This document shows positions 1 through 8,990 of a stretch of 49,294 bases of DNA, one piece after another. Source of the DNA: an uncultured Muribaculaceae bacterium (lineage in GTDB: Bacteria > Bacteroidota > Bacteroidia > Bacteroidales > Muribaculaceae); contig CAJUSZ010000004.1 of NCBI GenBank assembly GCA_910589425.1, positions 67,982 to 117,275 on the forward strand, in the 5' to 3' direction. The notes below the pieces were generated by a model that worked only from the letters and a program-made list of their open reading frames with translations, was not told the DNA's origin and searched no databases. The position numbers were made by a program, and so were the translations under genes. Numbering within the stretch: position 1 is the first letter of the stretch; each line of letters starts with the position of its first letter.

Positions 1-21
1 GTTCGAATCCGTAATCGCCCA
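1..21 (+). tRNA. 3' end of a tRNA, cut by the window edge
   Basis: The first bases contain a T-loop of the form TTCGAAT closed by G and C, the 3' half of the T stem (CCGTA), a seven-base acceptor strand (ATCGCCC) and a discriminator A. No CCA is encoded, as is common in Bacteroidota. The anticodon lies outside the window, so the isotype cannot be given. It could also be a tRNA-like end of another RNA. Confidence 0.6.
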
Positions 22-170
22 CAGGACAAATAACTCATTTCCCAAGCGGTCCGTTCGAGAGAATAGCCCGCTTATTTTTTTGAGCGGAACTCCGCCCCCA
101 TCTGAGCGGACACCGTCTCTTTAAACACATCCTTTCAAACGATCTCCCGAAGAGAAACATTTCCTGCGAC

Positions 171-1370
171 ATGACTTCCATACCACTCCACTCCATATCG
201 CTTCCCGCCTCGAAAAGCATCTCGGCAAGGGCGCTCATAGCATCCGCGCTCTCAGCCGGACAATCCGGCATCGGCAATCTGTCACGGTGCGAGGACACAC
301 GTCTGCTCGCCGAGGCCGCCACTTCACTCGGAAGCGGGGGCAGAACCTACGTCGGAAGCGGAGGAGCGTCGCTGCGGTTCATGATCGCGGCAGCCGCCTC
401 GATTCCCGGACTCAGACTCACCATCGACTGCTCCGGCCAGCTGCGCCGCAGGCCAGTAGGCCCGCTTGTGGACGCTCTCAGAGGAATCGGCGCCGAAATA
501 GCGGACTGCGCCGGAACGGCTCCGTTCAGCATCCGGGGACGGCGGCTCGGGGGAGGGGAGATGAGCATAGATCCCTCGGCAAGCTCGCAGTTTGTCTCCG
601 CGCTCATGCTCGCCGCCCCGCTATGGAGCGACGGACTAAGGCTCCGCTTCTCGGCAAAGCCCGTCTCGTTTCCCTACATAGAGATGACGGCGGCACTCAT
701 GCGCCGCTTCGGGGCCGAAGCCGAGACCACGGAATCGGGAGTGGCGGTGCCGCCCGGGGAATACTCTCTCCCAAACGGTTTCACTGTGGAGGCCGACTGG
801 AGCGCCGCCTCCTACGTCTACGAGCTTGCGGCCATCCATCCCGGAACCATCTGGAGAGTGGCCTCGCTCACCCCGCCGGAGATCTCCGTGCAGGGCGACT
901 CGGCAGCCGCCTCCATCTTCGCCCGCATAGGGATCCGGACACGATACAACGCCGACGGGAGCGCCGACATCTTCGCCGGCCGCCAGACCACGCCGGCCGT
1001 CTTCGAGGCCGACATGAACGGCACGCCGGATCTTGTGCCGGCACTGGCCGCCACGCTCTGCGCCCTGCGCGTTCCGTTCCGGCTCAGCGGCGTCTCGCAT
1101 CTGCGCCACAAGGAATCGGACCGCATCGCCGCTCTCGTCGGGGAGCTGGGACGCTGCGGATGGAGAACAGGATATTCGGATGGATCGCTCGTCTACGACG
1201 GCTCGGCTCCCGACACGCCGCAGACAAAAACGGTGGCCGACTCCCACGCCGACCACCGTATGGCTATGGCGCTCGCGCCACTCGCCCCGCTTCTCCCCCG
1301 CGGACTGGAGATCGACAGCCCCGGAGTGGTAGACAAATCTTTCCCCGGCTACTGGGATATCCTCCCGTGA
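171..1370 (+). CDS. aroA: 3-phosphoshikimate 1-carboxyvinyltransferase (EPSP synthase)
   Basis: This enzyme transfers the enolpyruvyl group of PEP to shikimate-3-phosphate, the sixth step of the shikimate pathway, in the cytoplasm. The 399 residues are slightly shorter than the roughly 427 of E. coli AroA. Visible family motifs are the N-terminal substrate loop LPASKSISARALI, the glycine-rich GGASLRF near residue 65, LRHKESDRIAAL around residue 313 and DHRMAMA near residue 362. The ATG at 171 places SKSIS at residue 14, as expected. The gene sits about 150 bp after a tRNA end and appears to be transcribed alone. Nothing looks damaged. Confidence 0.96.
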   Translation: MTSIPLHSISLPASKSISARALIASALSAGQSGIGNLSRCEDTRLLAEAATSLGSGGRTYVGSGGASLRFMIAAAASIPGLRLTIDCSGQLRRRPVGPLVDALRGIGAEIADCAGTAPFSIRGRRLGGGEMSIDPSASSQFVSALMLAAPLWSDGLRLRFSAKPVSFPYIEMTAALMRRFGAEAETTESGVAVPPGEYSLPNGFTVEADWSAASYVYELAAIHPGTIWRVASLTPPEISVQGDSAAASIFARIGIRTRYNADGSADIFAGRQTTPAVFEADMNGTPDLVPALAATLCALRVPFRLSGVSHLRHKESDRIAALVGELGRCGWRTGYSDGSLVYDGSAPDTPQTKTVADSHADHRMAMALAPLAPLLPRGLEIDSPGVVDKSFPGYWDILP

Positions 1371-1550
1371 GCCGGATTCCAGAGTGCAGATACAATTATA
1401 GCATACATCTAATAATTAGTGGGTTGCGCTTTAAGTATACAAAACCGTCAACAGGGCTGTGCGCACTTCCAATTTTAACAGTTTCGGCTCTCATAAGCGC
1501 CCATCTTTACTGAGTGCATTTTGACTCAACCTCCAAACAAAATAGCTAAG

Positions 1551-1630
1551 ATTTGGGGATTCGGTGCAGAAATGGCTATATAAATTTGGGGATTCGGTGC
1601 AGATCTATTAAATCAAATTTGGGGATTCGG
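1551..1630 (+). repeat. Three direct repeats with exact 33-bp period upstream of the AAA ATPase
   Basis: The 14-mer ATTTGGGGATTCGG starts at 1551, 1584 and 1617, so the three copies are exactly 33 bp apart. The first two copies extend to ATTTGGGGATTCGGTGCAGA. The middle copy also completes a TAAATTTG (1581-1588), which fits the Bacteroidota -7 consensus. The array ends 40 bp before the ATPase start, so an operator or multi-promoter role is plausible. The rest of the gap after aroA (1371-1550) shows no other recognisable feature. Confidence 0.85.
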
Positions 1631-1670
1631 AATATTATGGGTAGCTTTGCCGTCGAAAAATAATTTGATT

Positions 1671-3002
1671 ATGATATTCAAGAGGAAACTTTATAAGGAG
1701 ATGTTGGAGTGGAAAGTCAACTCTCGGGGCAAATCGGCATTGCTGATCAAGGGCGCTCGTCGCGTTGGCAAATCTACTTTGACAAAACGATTCGTAGAAT
1801 CAGAGTATGAAAGCCACCTTATAATTGACTTCGCTAAATGTCTCAGGGAAGTTGAGGATTTGTTTGATGATATATCAGATTTGGATTATGTCTTCGCTCG
1901 GTTGCAGGTAATATATAAGGTGAGACTAATCGAACGCCAGTCAGCCATAGTATTCGATGAAGTGCAGAAATGTCCCCTTGCACGCCAGGCGATAAAGTAT
2001 CTTGTTGAAGATGGCCGATATGATTACATTGAAACTGGCTCACTTTTATCGATTCGACAGAATGTCAAAGATATAATGATTCCCAGCGAGGAGCATGAAG
2101 TCGTGCTTAATCCATTGGATTATGAAGAATTCCAATGGGCATTAGGCAATGAGGTTTCGATACCGATGATGAAAAAATTCTTCGATGAAAGAAAGGGCTT
2201 TGGCGATGCCGGAGCGAGAGGTGAAATGCGTAATTTGCGATTATACATGTTGGTTGGAGGTATGCCTCAGGCCGTCAACGCATATATCGAAACCAAAAAT
2301 TTTGAAGATGTTGATACTATTAAGCGAGAGATTATAAATCTGTATGAGAAAGATTTCATTAAGATTGACCCCAGAGGAAACGCATCGAAGTTGTTCAAAG
2401 CTATCCCTTCCGAATTGACAAAGAATGCATCTCGTTATACCGTTAAGGCTCCAACAGACGGCGGTCGGACATCCCGTATGATGGAATCCGTTTTTGATAT
2501 GCAGGATTCGATGGTTGTTAATTTGGCATACCATGCGAATGACCCAAACGTTGGAATGGCTCTGCATAGAGATGGAGAAAGATTTAAAATGTTTATGGCT
2601 GATACCGGTCTGTTTATTACGCTGGCATTTTGGGATAAGAAATTCACGGAAAATATTATCTATGAGAAACTTCTGTCTGACAAACTGAGTGCAGACCTTG
2701 GTTATGTGTATGAGAATTTAGTGGCACAGATGCTCCGCGCCAATGGTCACGAATTATACTACTATACATGGCCATCTGAAACGAGTAATCATTTATATGA
2801 AGTGGATTTTCTTCTTTCAAACGGCACTAAGATAGAGCCTATTGAGGTAAAGTCTTCCGGATATAAGACGCATAGGTCGCTTGATTTGTTCTGTGAAAAA
2901 TTCTCTTCACGAGTGAACAAGCGTTACCTTATATACACAAAGGATTTACGCAAGGAAGAAAGTATAATCTATCTTCCGGCATATATGACACAATTTCTAT
3001 AA
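1671..3002 (+). CDS. AAA+ ATPase with C-terminal DUF4143 (nuclease-like) domain
   Basis: The protein has an N-terminal AAA_14-type ATPase domain with Walker A GARRVGKSTL near residue 30 and Walker B IVFDEVQKC near residue 97. A C-terminal DUF4143 region carries a PD-(D/E)XK-like signature, YEVDFLL followed by PIEVKSS (about residues 377-402). Such ATPases are abundant in Bacteroidales and their biological role is poorly defined; defence or mobile-element functions have been suggested for the family. The frame is open from a TTG at 1647, but the first ATG at 1671 gives the usual start MIFKRKLY and I prefer it. The gene is clearly more AT-rich than aroA upstream, suggesting acquisition. It is probably monocistronic, with a hairpin about 65 bp after the stop. 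Confidence 0.88.
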   Translation: MIFKRKLYKEMLEWKVNSRGKSALLIKGARRVGKSTLTKRFVESEYESHLIIDFAKCLREVEDLFDDISDLDYVFARLQVIYKVRLIERQSAIVFDEVQKCPLARQAIKYLVEDGRYDYIETGSLLSIRQNVKDIMIPSEEHEVVLNPLDYEEFQWALGNEVSIPMMKKFFDERKGFGDAGARGEMRNLRLYMLVGGMPQAVNAYIETKNFEDVDTIKREIINLYEKDFIKIDPRGNASKLFKAIPSELTKNASRYTVKAPTDGGRTSRMMESVFDMQDSMVVNLAYHANDPNVGMALHRDGERFKMFMADTGLFITLAFWDKKFTENIIYEKLLSDKLSADLGYVYENLVAQMLRANGHELYYYTWPSETSNHLYEVDFLLSNGTKIEPIEVKSSGYKTHRSLDLFCEKFSSRVNKRYLIYTKDLRKEESIIYLPAYMTQFL

Positions 3003-3016
3003 ATTACCTGCATTGT

Positions 3017-3089
3017 CTGCATTATCCGCATTTTGAATCTATAAAATCGAGTATTGCGACAACAAAAATGGCACCCCGTAAAGAGTGCC
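3017..3089 (+). repeat. 3' flanking repeat copy A with terminator-like hairpin
   Basis: This segment begins CTGCATTATCCGCATTTTG and ends in an inverted repeat, ATGGCAC at 3067-3073 and GTGCCAT at 3084-3090, separated by ten bases. A nearly identical copy lies at 4409-4477 behind the next, unrelated gene. The hairpin could act as a weak Rho-independent terminator, although it is not followed by a strong T run. Confidence 0.8.
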
Positions 3090-3219
3090 ATACTAAATAG
3101 ATTATTGACAAGGATACTCAGATTTACCTCAAAAAAAACCGGAATGCCATCTGTTAGAAGCTGGGAATGATTTAAGTTGTACCATTGTGTATGTCAGGAT
3201 TTTTCGCTAATTTTGCGTT

Positions 3220-4392
3220 ATGGCAGACGGAATTTTGAAAAATATTGAGATGATGCCTGACGAGGCGGGATTTGTTTCAGACCTCAAGGCGATCGTATAT
3301 ATGGCCAAGGCTAAAGCCTATCAAGCGGCAGACCTCTACAACGTGGCCAGTAATTGGCTTGTGGGCAGACGCATCGTTGAGCAAGAGCAGCATGGAGAGG
3401 CTCGCGCCCAATACGGGAAACACGTGATTGAGATAGCATCACTTGCTCTTACCGAGGAGTTCGGTAAAGGTTATAGCCAGACTCAAATAATAAATTTTCG
3501 CAAATTCTATCTGTCATTCAAATACTTACCAATTCATCAGACGCTGTCTGATATTTTGCCAACAAAAGGGCAGACACCGTCTGACCAATCTGACATCTTC
3601 ATTCAGCGGATGCCGTCCGCTGAATCGGAATTGGCACAGATTCTTCCGGCTAATTTGTCTTGGTCGCATTATGAGCGTCTGATGCGTATCGCAAATGAAG
3701 ATGAGCGGGATTGGTATATGCGCGAAGCTGCTTTGGAGGGTTGGAGCGTCCGAACATTAGACCGGAATATTGGCTCTCAATATTACTGTCGCTTGCTCCA
3801 GACTCCGGAATCGAAGAAGGGAGAGGTCATTGATGAGATGAAGAAACTGACGGCCGATTATCAGAAAGACCGTCATAAGTTCATGCGAAATCCTGTTGTC
3901 GCGGAGTTTTTGGGCTTTTCTGCGGAATCGGCATACTCTGAAACGAATTTGGAGACGGCGATAATTGACCATCTTCAGAAATTCATCATGGAGTTGGGCA
4001 AAGGCTATGCTTTCGTTGCCCGTCAACAAAGAATCAAGACCGACATGGGAGAGTATTACATAGACCTTGTGTTTTACAACTATATCCTTAAATGCTTCTT
4101 GTTGATTGACCTGAAGACATCTCCCATAACTCATCAGGATTTGGGGCAGATGGATATGTATATACGCATGTACGATGAGTTGAAATGTACTTCTACCGAC
4201 AACCCTACCATCGGACTCCTCCTTTGTTCAGAAACAAGCAAGGATTTGGCACGGTACTCAATTCTGAAAGACAGCAAGCAGATATATACCGCCAAATATC
4301 TCACTTATCTTCCGACCAAGGAACAACTTGCTGCCGAGATAATGAAGCAGAAGGAAATATTTGAACTGCAGACCGGCAAGAGGTTTGACTGA
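3220..4392 (+). CDS. YhcG/DUF1016 family PD-(D/E)XK nuclease-domain protein
   Basis: The N-terminal DUF1016 domain is recognised by GRRIVEQEQHGEARAQYGK and by FGKGYSQTQIINFRKFY (roughly residues 48-108). The C-terminal YhcG nuclease-like domain has FLGF, LEKA-like and FVARQQRIKTDMGEYYIDLV, followed by FLLIDLK and GQMDMYI (roughly residues 225-320). D-x-V and the IDLK acidic/lysine pair match the PD-(D/E)XK fold. The family is often tied to restriction or mobile elements, but its substrate is not established. The linker between the domains (about residues 105-150) is unusual in being encoded by three successive DNA palindromes. The gene is AT-rich like its upstream neighbour, with a 217-bp gap between them, so each probably has its own promoter. 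Confidence 0.88.
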   Translation: MADGILKNIEMMPDEAGFVSDLKAIVYMAKAKAYQAADLYNVASNWLVGRRIVEQEQHGEARAQYGKHVIEIASLALTEEFGKGYSQTQIINFRKFYLSFKYLPIHQTLSDILPTKGQTPSDQSDIFIQRMPSAESELAQILPANLSWSHYERLMRIANEDERDWYMREAALEGWSVRTLDRNIGSQYYCRLLQTPESKKGEVIDEMKKLTADYQKDRHKFMRNPVVAEFLGFSAESAYSETNLETAIIDHLQKFIMELGKGYAFVARQQRIKTDMGEYYIDLVFYNYILKCFLLIDLKTSPITHQDLGQMDMYIRMYDELKCTSTDNPTIGLLLCSETSKDLARYSILKDSKQIYTAKYLTYLPTKEQLAAEIMKQKEIFELQTGKRFD

Positions 4393-4408
4393 TAACACAT
4401 TGCATTTT

Positions 4409-4477
4409 CTGCATTATCCGCATTTTGAATCTATAAATCTATGCGACAACAAAAATGGCACCCCGTAAAGAGTGCCA
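4409..4477 (+). repeat. 3' flanking repeat copy B with the same hairpin
   Basis: This second copy of the segment at 3017-3089 differs only by a short internal indel and a few bases. The inverted repeat TGGCAC/GTGCCA is at 4456-4461 and 4472-4477. It follows the YhcG gene by 16 bp, just as copy A follows the ATPase gene by 14 bp. Confidence 0.8.
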
Positions 4478-4742
4478 CACTAATAGATTATGCTAAATTG
4501 TGATAGTTGTTGATAACTATATCACTTAAGTAACTTTTTAAAATTAGTTGTAATTTAAAATTCCTGTCAGCAACCCTATGGGCTTATATCACCTTATTTG
4601 TCTTTCCGGTATATTTCAAATTCTCAATCAGTCGTTTAGCCCGCTAAACTCCTTCTTTCAAATTTGAAATCTCCTCAAAAATCCAGCATAATCTGATATA
4701 AGCTAATTTTAAAGAGTTACTTACCGTGTCTGAATCTAACAC
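4478..4742. other. AT-rich intergenic stretch without recognisable gene
   Basis: This is AT-rich sequence between the repeat and the mscL stop. It contains a small palindrome (TTTCAAATTTGAAA near 4657-4670) and a short hairpin around TTTAGCCCGCTAAA. I see no coding potential, RNA gene or clear promoter. Confidence 0.5.
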
Positions 4743-5174
4743 TCACTTGCGCGAGCGAAGCTCGTCGCGGATCTCGGTGAGCAGACGCTCCTCGGCCGAA
4801 GGCTCCGGAGCCGGCGCGGCGGCCTCCTCGGCACGCTCTTTCTTCATGAAACGCATCATCACCCGCAGAGCCACGAAAATGCTCAGCGCGATGATCACGA
4901 AATCCACTATGTTCTGGATGAAAAGCCCGTAGTTGACCGCCACTTCCTCGACGGCCGCCACACCGTCGGCAGCCGGGCGGGCCTCGGTGATGACATATTT
5001 GAGATTCTTGTAGCCCTCGCCGCCCGTAACGATCGAGATGACCGGCATCAGGATGTCGTTGACCAGCGAGCTGACGATCTTGCCGAACGCGCCGCCGACA
5101 ATCACGCCGACAGCCATGTCTATCACATTCCCCTTGAGGGCGAACTCCTTGAAATCATGTAAAAATTTTCCCAT
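4743..5174 (-). CDS. mscL: Large-conductance mechanosensitive channel MscL
   Basis: This inner-membrane pentameric channel opens on membrane tension to release solutes during hypo-osmotic shock. The 143 residues match the family length. The start region FLHDFKEFALKGNVIDMAVG, the glycine-rich TM1 with the pore-lining GGAFGKIVSSLVNDILMP, and a second membrane segment (FVIIALSIFVALRVMMRFM, about residues 92-110) are diagnostic. A charged C-terminal helix follows. It is divergent from gapA, and the two promoters probably share 5286-5317. Confidence 0.97.
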   Translation of the reverse strand: MGKFLHDFKEFALKGNVIDMAVGVIVGGAFGKIVSSLVNDILMPVISIVTGGEGYKNLKYVITEARPAADGVAAVEEVAVNYGLFIQNIVDFVIIALSIFVALRVMMRFMKKERAEEAAAPAPEPSAEERLLTEIRDELRSRK

Positions 5175-5285
5175 AATAAAATATTTTTCAGATGTGGATT
5201 GTTATAACACAGGGCAGGTTTTCAGCCGGTAAACGGTCAAAACCTCACCGATAAAACGCCAACGGCAAAAAATCAGTTCATCCGG

Positions 5286-5317
5286 TTGCAAATTTAAGAA
5301 AAAAAATGTTAACTTTG
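5286..5317 (+). promoter_or_regulatory. Bacteroidota-type promoter for gapA
   Basis: TTG at 5286-5288 and TAACTTTG at 5310-5317 are 21 bp apart, matching the TTG/TAnnTTTG consensus. The leader to the gapA ATG would be about 125 nt. Confidence 0.75.
5289..5296 (-). promoter_or_regulatory. Possible -7 element for mscL
   Basis: On the minus strand this reads TAAATTTG, matching TAnnTTTG, about 115 bp upstream of the mscL ATG. The -33 element is poorly spaced, so the call is tentative. It overlaps the gapA promoter, implying that the two genes may be transcribed in competition. Confidence 0.4.
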
Positions 5318-5449
5318 CGGCACAAACCGAAACTGACGTTTATTTTGCCAGCAAGCGATCCCCGCCTCGGTTTCCCGGACACAAAAGGGAAAGCATTTCA
5401 AGACAGTTAAACAAAGAATTTTTCAGAAACTCAAATTTTTACAGAGACA

Positions 5450-6457
5450 ATGACTAAAATAGGCATCAACGGCTTCGGCCGCATCGGACGCTTTGTCTTC
5501 CGCGCATCCACAAAGAGAGATGACATCCAGGTAGTGGCTATCAACGACCTCCTTCCGGTCGACTACATGGCCTACATGCTCAAATACGACACAATGCACG
5601 GCCGCTTCGAGGGCACCGTGGACTACGACCTCGAGAAGAGCCTCCTGATCGTGAACGGCAACGAAATCCGCGTTACAGCCTGCAAGAACCCCGCCGAGAT
5701 CGCATGGGGCGCGGTAGGCGCCGAATATGTGGTTGAGTCCACCGGCCTCTTCCTGACCAAAGAGAAATCGCAGGGCCACATCGAGGCCGGCGCGAAATAC
5801 GTCGTAATGTCAGCCCCCTCGAAAGACGACACCCCGATGTTCGTATGCGGCGTCAACGCCCACGAATACGCAGGCCAGCAGTTCGTCTCCAACGCATCCT
5901 GCACCACCAACTGCCTCGCCCCCGTGGCCAAGGTCCTCAACGAGAAGTTCGGCATCAAGGACGGCCTCATGACCACCGTACACTCCGTAACAGCCACCCA
6001 GAAGACCGTAGACGGCCCCTCGATGAAGGACTGGCGCGGCGGCCGCGCTGCCTCGGGCAACATCATCCCCTCCACCACAGGCGCAGCCAAGGCTGTAGGC
6101 AAGGTGATCCCCTCGCTCAACGGCAAGCTCACCGGCATCTCGATGCGCGTCCCCACTCTCGACGTGTCTGTGGTTGACCTCACCGTCAACCTCGAGAAAC
6201 CCGCCACAAAGGAGGATATCTGCAAGGCCATGAAAGAGGCCAGCGAAGGCGAACTCAAAGGCGTGCTCGGCTACACCGAGGACCAGGTGGTGAGCAGCGA
6301 CTTCCTCGGATGCCCGCTCACATCGATCTTCGACGCTAACGCCGGCGTCTACCTGACCGACACATTCGTCAAGGTAGTCTCATGGTACGACAACGAGATC
6401 GGCTACTCCAACAAGGTCCTCGACCTGATCGCCATCATGAAGAAACACAACGGCTGA
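5450..6457 (+). CDS. gapA: Type I glyceraldehyde-3-phosphate dehydrogenase
   Basis: The enzyme oxidises glyceraldehyde-3-phosphate to 1,3-bisphosphoglycerate with NAD+ in cytoplasmic glycolysis. The 335 residues are full length. The Rossmann start IGINGFGRIGRFVFRA, the catalytic motif SNASCTTNCLAP with the nucleophilic Cys near residue 151, the catalytic His in the TTVHSVTATQK stretch, and the C-terminal WYDNEIGYSNKVLDL are all intact. It is flanked by a consensus promoter and a strong terminator, so it is monocistronic. Strong bias to C-ending codons fits high expression. Confidence 0.98.
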   Translation: MTKIGINGFGRIGRFVFRASTKRDDIQVVAINDLLPVDYMAYMLKYDTMHGRFEGTVDYDLEKSLLIVNGNEIRVTACKNPAEIAWGAVGAEYVVESTGLFLTKEKSQGHIEAGAKYVVMSAPSKDDTPMFVCGVNAHEYAGQQFVSNASCTTNCLAPVAKVLNEKFGIKDGLMTTVHSVTATQKTVDGPSMKDWRGGRAASGNIIPSTTGAAKAVGKVIPSLNGKLTGISMRVPTLDVSVVDLTVNLEKPATKEDICKAMKEASEGELKGVLGYTEDQVVSSDFLGCPLTSIFDANAGVYLTDTFVKVVSWYDNEIGYSNKVLDLIAIMKKHNG

Positions 6458-6481
6458 TCCGAAACCCGTCCCACACACACC

Positions 6482-6523
6482 AGCCCCGGCTTCCGCAAAA
6501 TTCGGCGGAAGCCGGGGCTTTCC
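6482..6523 (+). terminator. Rho-independent terminator of gapA
   Basis: A perfect 15-bp stem (AGCCCCGGCTTCCGC at 6482-6496 against 6505-6519) with an 8-nt loop lies 25 bp after the gapA stop. The T tract behind it is short. Confidence 0.9.
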
Positions 6524-6596
6524 GTTCAGAGCTTGTGGGACCGGACGCTTTTTCAGACGTTTTTTAAGTTTTTTGCCATATTTTAACAGCCGAAAT

Positions 6597-6627
6597 TTGG
6601 TAATAAGCCGCAAAGTGTATATATTTG
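6597..6627 (+). promoter_or_regulatory. Promoter of the M6 metalloprotease gene
   Basis: TTG at 6597-6599 and TATATTTG at 6620-6627 are separated by 20 bp. Transcription from here leaves a leader of about 220 nt before the ATG at 6853, in which I see no convincing riboswitch or ORF. Confidence 0.75.
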
Positions 6628-6852
6628 CACCTACAAAAGCATCATCACTACAAGACGCTGCAACTGACCTTAGTTCCCTCAGAGAGGAAGCACCATTGAT
6701 CCTCAGCGGATTAAGACCCTGCATCAGACTCGGTTACAAAGCATACGTTCCAAGAAGGGAAAAGAAGACAGACCATCTCGATCTCACCCATACCGGCCGG
6801 AAATCCGGCAAGAAACAACCAGACAATTAAAAAACATATATATCTACCGATC

Positions 6853-8958
6853 ATGAAATTGAAATACCTTATCGCGGGTGCGGCTCTCGGACTGCCTCTT
6901 ATGATGGCGGCTGTTCCGGTGAAGCCCGGTATCATCAAAGTTACCAACCCCGACGGAACACAAGTGGAGATCCAGCATCGCGGCGACGAGAACTTCGCCT
7001 ACACCGTCGATGCCCAGGGAAAGTACATCCTCGAGCTTGACGCCAAAGGAAACTGGGCGCCCGCCATGCGCAACGGCCTGGCGCTGACAGCCGAGGCCGC
7101 CAACATCGACCTTATCCGCGCCGAGCAGCAGACCGCCTCCCCGGCACGCTCTGCCGCCGACCGCAACAGAATGGCCCAGCTCGACAACCTCGGACGCTCG
7201 CTCTTCCCCTGCAAGGGCAAAGTGCGCTCGGCGGTGGTACTCGTGGAATATTCCGACCGCAAGTTCACACTCGAGAACCCCAAGCAGGTCTTCTCCGACC
7301 TCTGCAACAAACAGGGCTACGACTCCTACGGAGCGATGGGATCGGCACGCGACTACTTCGTGGCCACATCCGACGGCCAGTTCGACGTGGAATTCGACGT
7401 CTACGGCCCGGTACAGATCCCCTACACCGCCGCCTACATCACCGGCGAGGAACAGGCTCCCGGCACCGGCAAATACAAAAACTTCCACGTGCTGATCAAA
7501 TCGGCGCTGGAGATCCTCGATGAGCAGGGCGTGGACTTCTCCATCTACGACTATGACAACGACAACATCCTGGACAACGTGTTCTTCTACTACGCAGGAT
7601 ACGGCCAGGCCGACCACTTCACCGATAAAGGCGAGCTTATGCACGACCTCGTGTGGCCCCACCAGAGCGATTATTCCTACTACGGCAATCTCATGCTCGA
7701 CGGCAAGAAGATGGGTCCCTACGCATGCGCCAGCGAGCTCGCCGGATCATGCACCCTGGAAGATCCCCGTCCGGCCGGAATCGGCACATTCTGCCACGAG
7801 TTCGGCCACGTTCTCGGTCTTCCCGACCTCTACAACACCAGCACCACGCCGACCGAGGAACCGGGTTCATGGACCATCATGTGCAGCGGCTCCTACAACA
7901 TGAACTCCAACTGCCCCCCGCTCTTCTCGGCCTACGAAAAATGGGTGTGCGGATGGATCGAATACAACACCGCCCAGGAAAACTCCGAGATCGTCCTCAA
8001 GCCTAACGCCGACACCCCGGCAGCCGACCAGTTCGGCAAGCCCGACTTCCGTTCGGCACGCATAAGCATCCCGGGATATTCCTACGGCAGCCCCTCATAC
8101 GCCGGCGACATCTATCCCGACGAATACTTCATCGTGGAAAACCGCACCCAGAAAGGCTTCGACCAGTCGCTCCCCTCCGAGGGTCTGACAATGTGGCAGA
8201 TCCGCTACAACAAGTCCATCTGGCGCAGCAACAAGGTGAACTCCAACGGCACTCCCCGCGTGCGCATCCTCTCGGTGCCCGACGCAGGAGGCGCCAAGAC
8301 CTGGAACAGCTACACACGTTCCTATCTGCTCCCGACCGACCTCAAATGGTATAGCGTGTCCGACAACTGGAAACCCTACCTGACCGGCATCAGCTACGAT
8401 TCCGAGACAAAAGAGGGCAAGTTCGAATACAACATGATCAACGGCCCGGTGGAAGACACAACCAACGTACACTGGCTCGGAAAGCACGAGGAGAACAAGC
8501 GCAATGTATTCTCGATCTACTGGAACGAGGTTCCCGGAGCTGAGAAATACCTGCTCACCGTATACTATCTGGACGCCAATGGCAACAAACGCTACATCAA
8601 CGGTCTGAACGAGACAGACATGGGCACCGCACACTGGACAACCGTGCGCAACATCACCACCAACCAGTGGAACAGCGAGATCCACGCCTACGTACGCGTC
8701 TTCAACAAGATCCCCTCGGACAAGACCTCGCCCGAACTCGTGTTCAAACCCACCGAGATCAGAGACTGGGATGAGACCGACGGCGTCGAGAACGTGGAGA
8801 TCAGCACCATGATCTCAGCCGGCCAGGGCTGCATCTACGCTCCCGAGGGCGCCAAGGTGTTCACACTCTCCGGCATGCAGACCGGCACCGAAAACCTCGC
8901 CAAAGGAATCTATATCGTAACCTACGGCGGCAAGGCAGTCAAGGTGGCTGTGAAATAA
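6853..8958 (+). CDS. Secreted M6 family metalloprotease
   Basis: This is a zinc endopeptidase of the M6 (InhA-like) family. A signal peptide (MKLKYLIAGAALGLPLMMA) ends near residue 20. A propeptide-like segment follows, then the catalytic domain with the zinc motif CHEFGHVLGLPDLY near residue 315 and the downstream Met-turn region around TIMCSGSYN. The last roughly 35 residues (VFTLSGMQ, then LAKGIYIV and KAVKVAVK) resemble the short beta-strand tails of T9SS cargo, so export by T9SS is likely; the PorW/SprE homologue at 30704 fits this. It has its own promoter and terminator. A paralogue is at 27721-30522. The substrate is unknown. Confidence 0.92.
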   Translation: MKLKYLIAGAALGLPLMMAAVPVKPGIIKVTNPDGTQVEIQHRGDENFAYTVDAQGKYILELDAKGNWAPAMRNGLALTAEAANIDLIRAEQQTASPARSAADRNRMAQLDNLGRSLFPCKGKVRSAVVLVEYSDRKFTLENPKQVFSDLCNKQGYDSYGAMGSARDYFVATSDGQFDVEFDVYGPVQIPYTAAYITGEEQAPGTGKYKNFHVLIKSALEILDEQGVDFSIYDYDNDNILDNVFFYYAGYGQADHFTDKGELMHDLVWPHQSDYSYYGNLMLDGKKMGPYACASELAGSCTLEDPRPAGIGTFCHEFGHVLGLPDLYNTSTTPTEEPGSWTIMCSGSYNMNSNCPPLFSAYEKWVCGWIEYNTAQENSEIVLKPNADTPAADQFGKPDFRSARISIPGYSYGSPSYAGDIYPDEYFIVENRTQKGFDQSLPSEGLTMWQIRYNKSIWRSNKVNSNGTPRVRILSVPDAGGAKTWNSYTRSYLLPTDLKWYSVSDNWKPYLTGISYDSETKEGKFEYNMINGPVEDTTNVHWLGKHEENKRNVFSIYWNEVPGAEKYLLTVYYLDANGNKRYINGLNETDMGTAHWTTVRNITTNQWNSEIHAYVRVFNKIPSDKTSPELVFKPTEIRDWDETDGVENVEISTMISAGQGCIYAPEGAKVFTLSGMQTGTENLAKGIYIVTYGGKAVKVAVK

Positions 8959-8990
8959 ACGGCCTTCCCCCGTCAATAACATATTCAGCG

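Noticed and set aside
61..90. Terminator after the tRNA (CCGCT/AGCGG)
   Set aside because: The T tract is in the loop, not after the stem, and the stem is only 5 bp.
287..1513. 408-codon frame overlapping aroA
   Set aside because: Out-of-frame shadow of aroA in GC-rich DNA, basic low-complexity translation.
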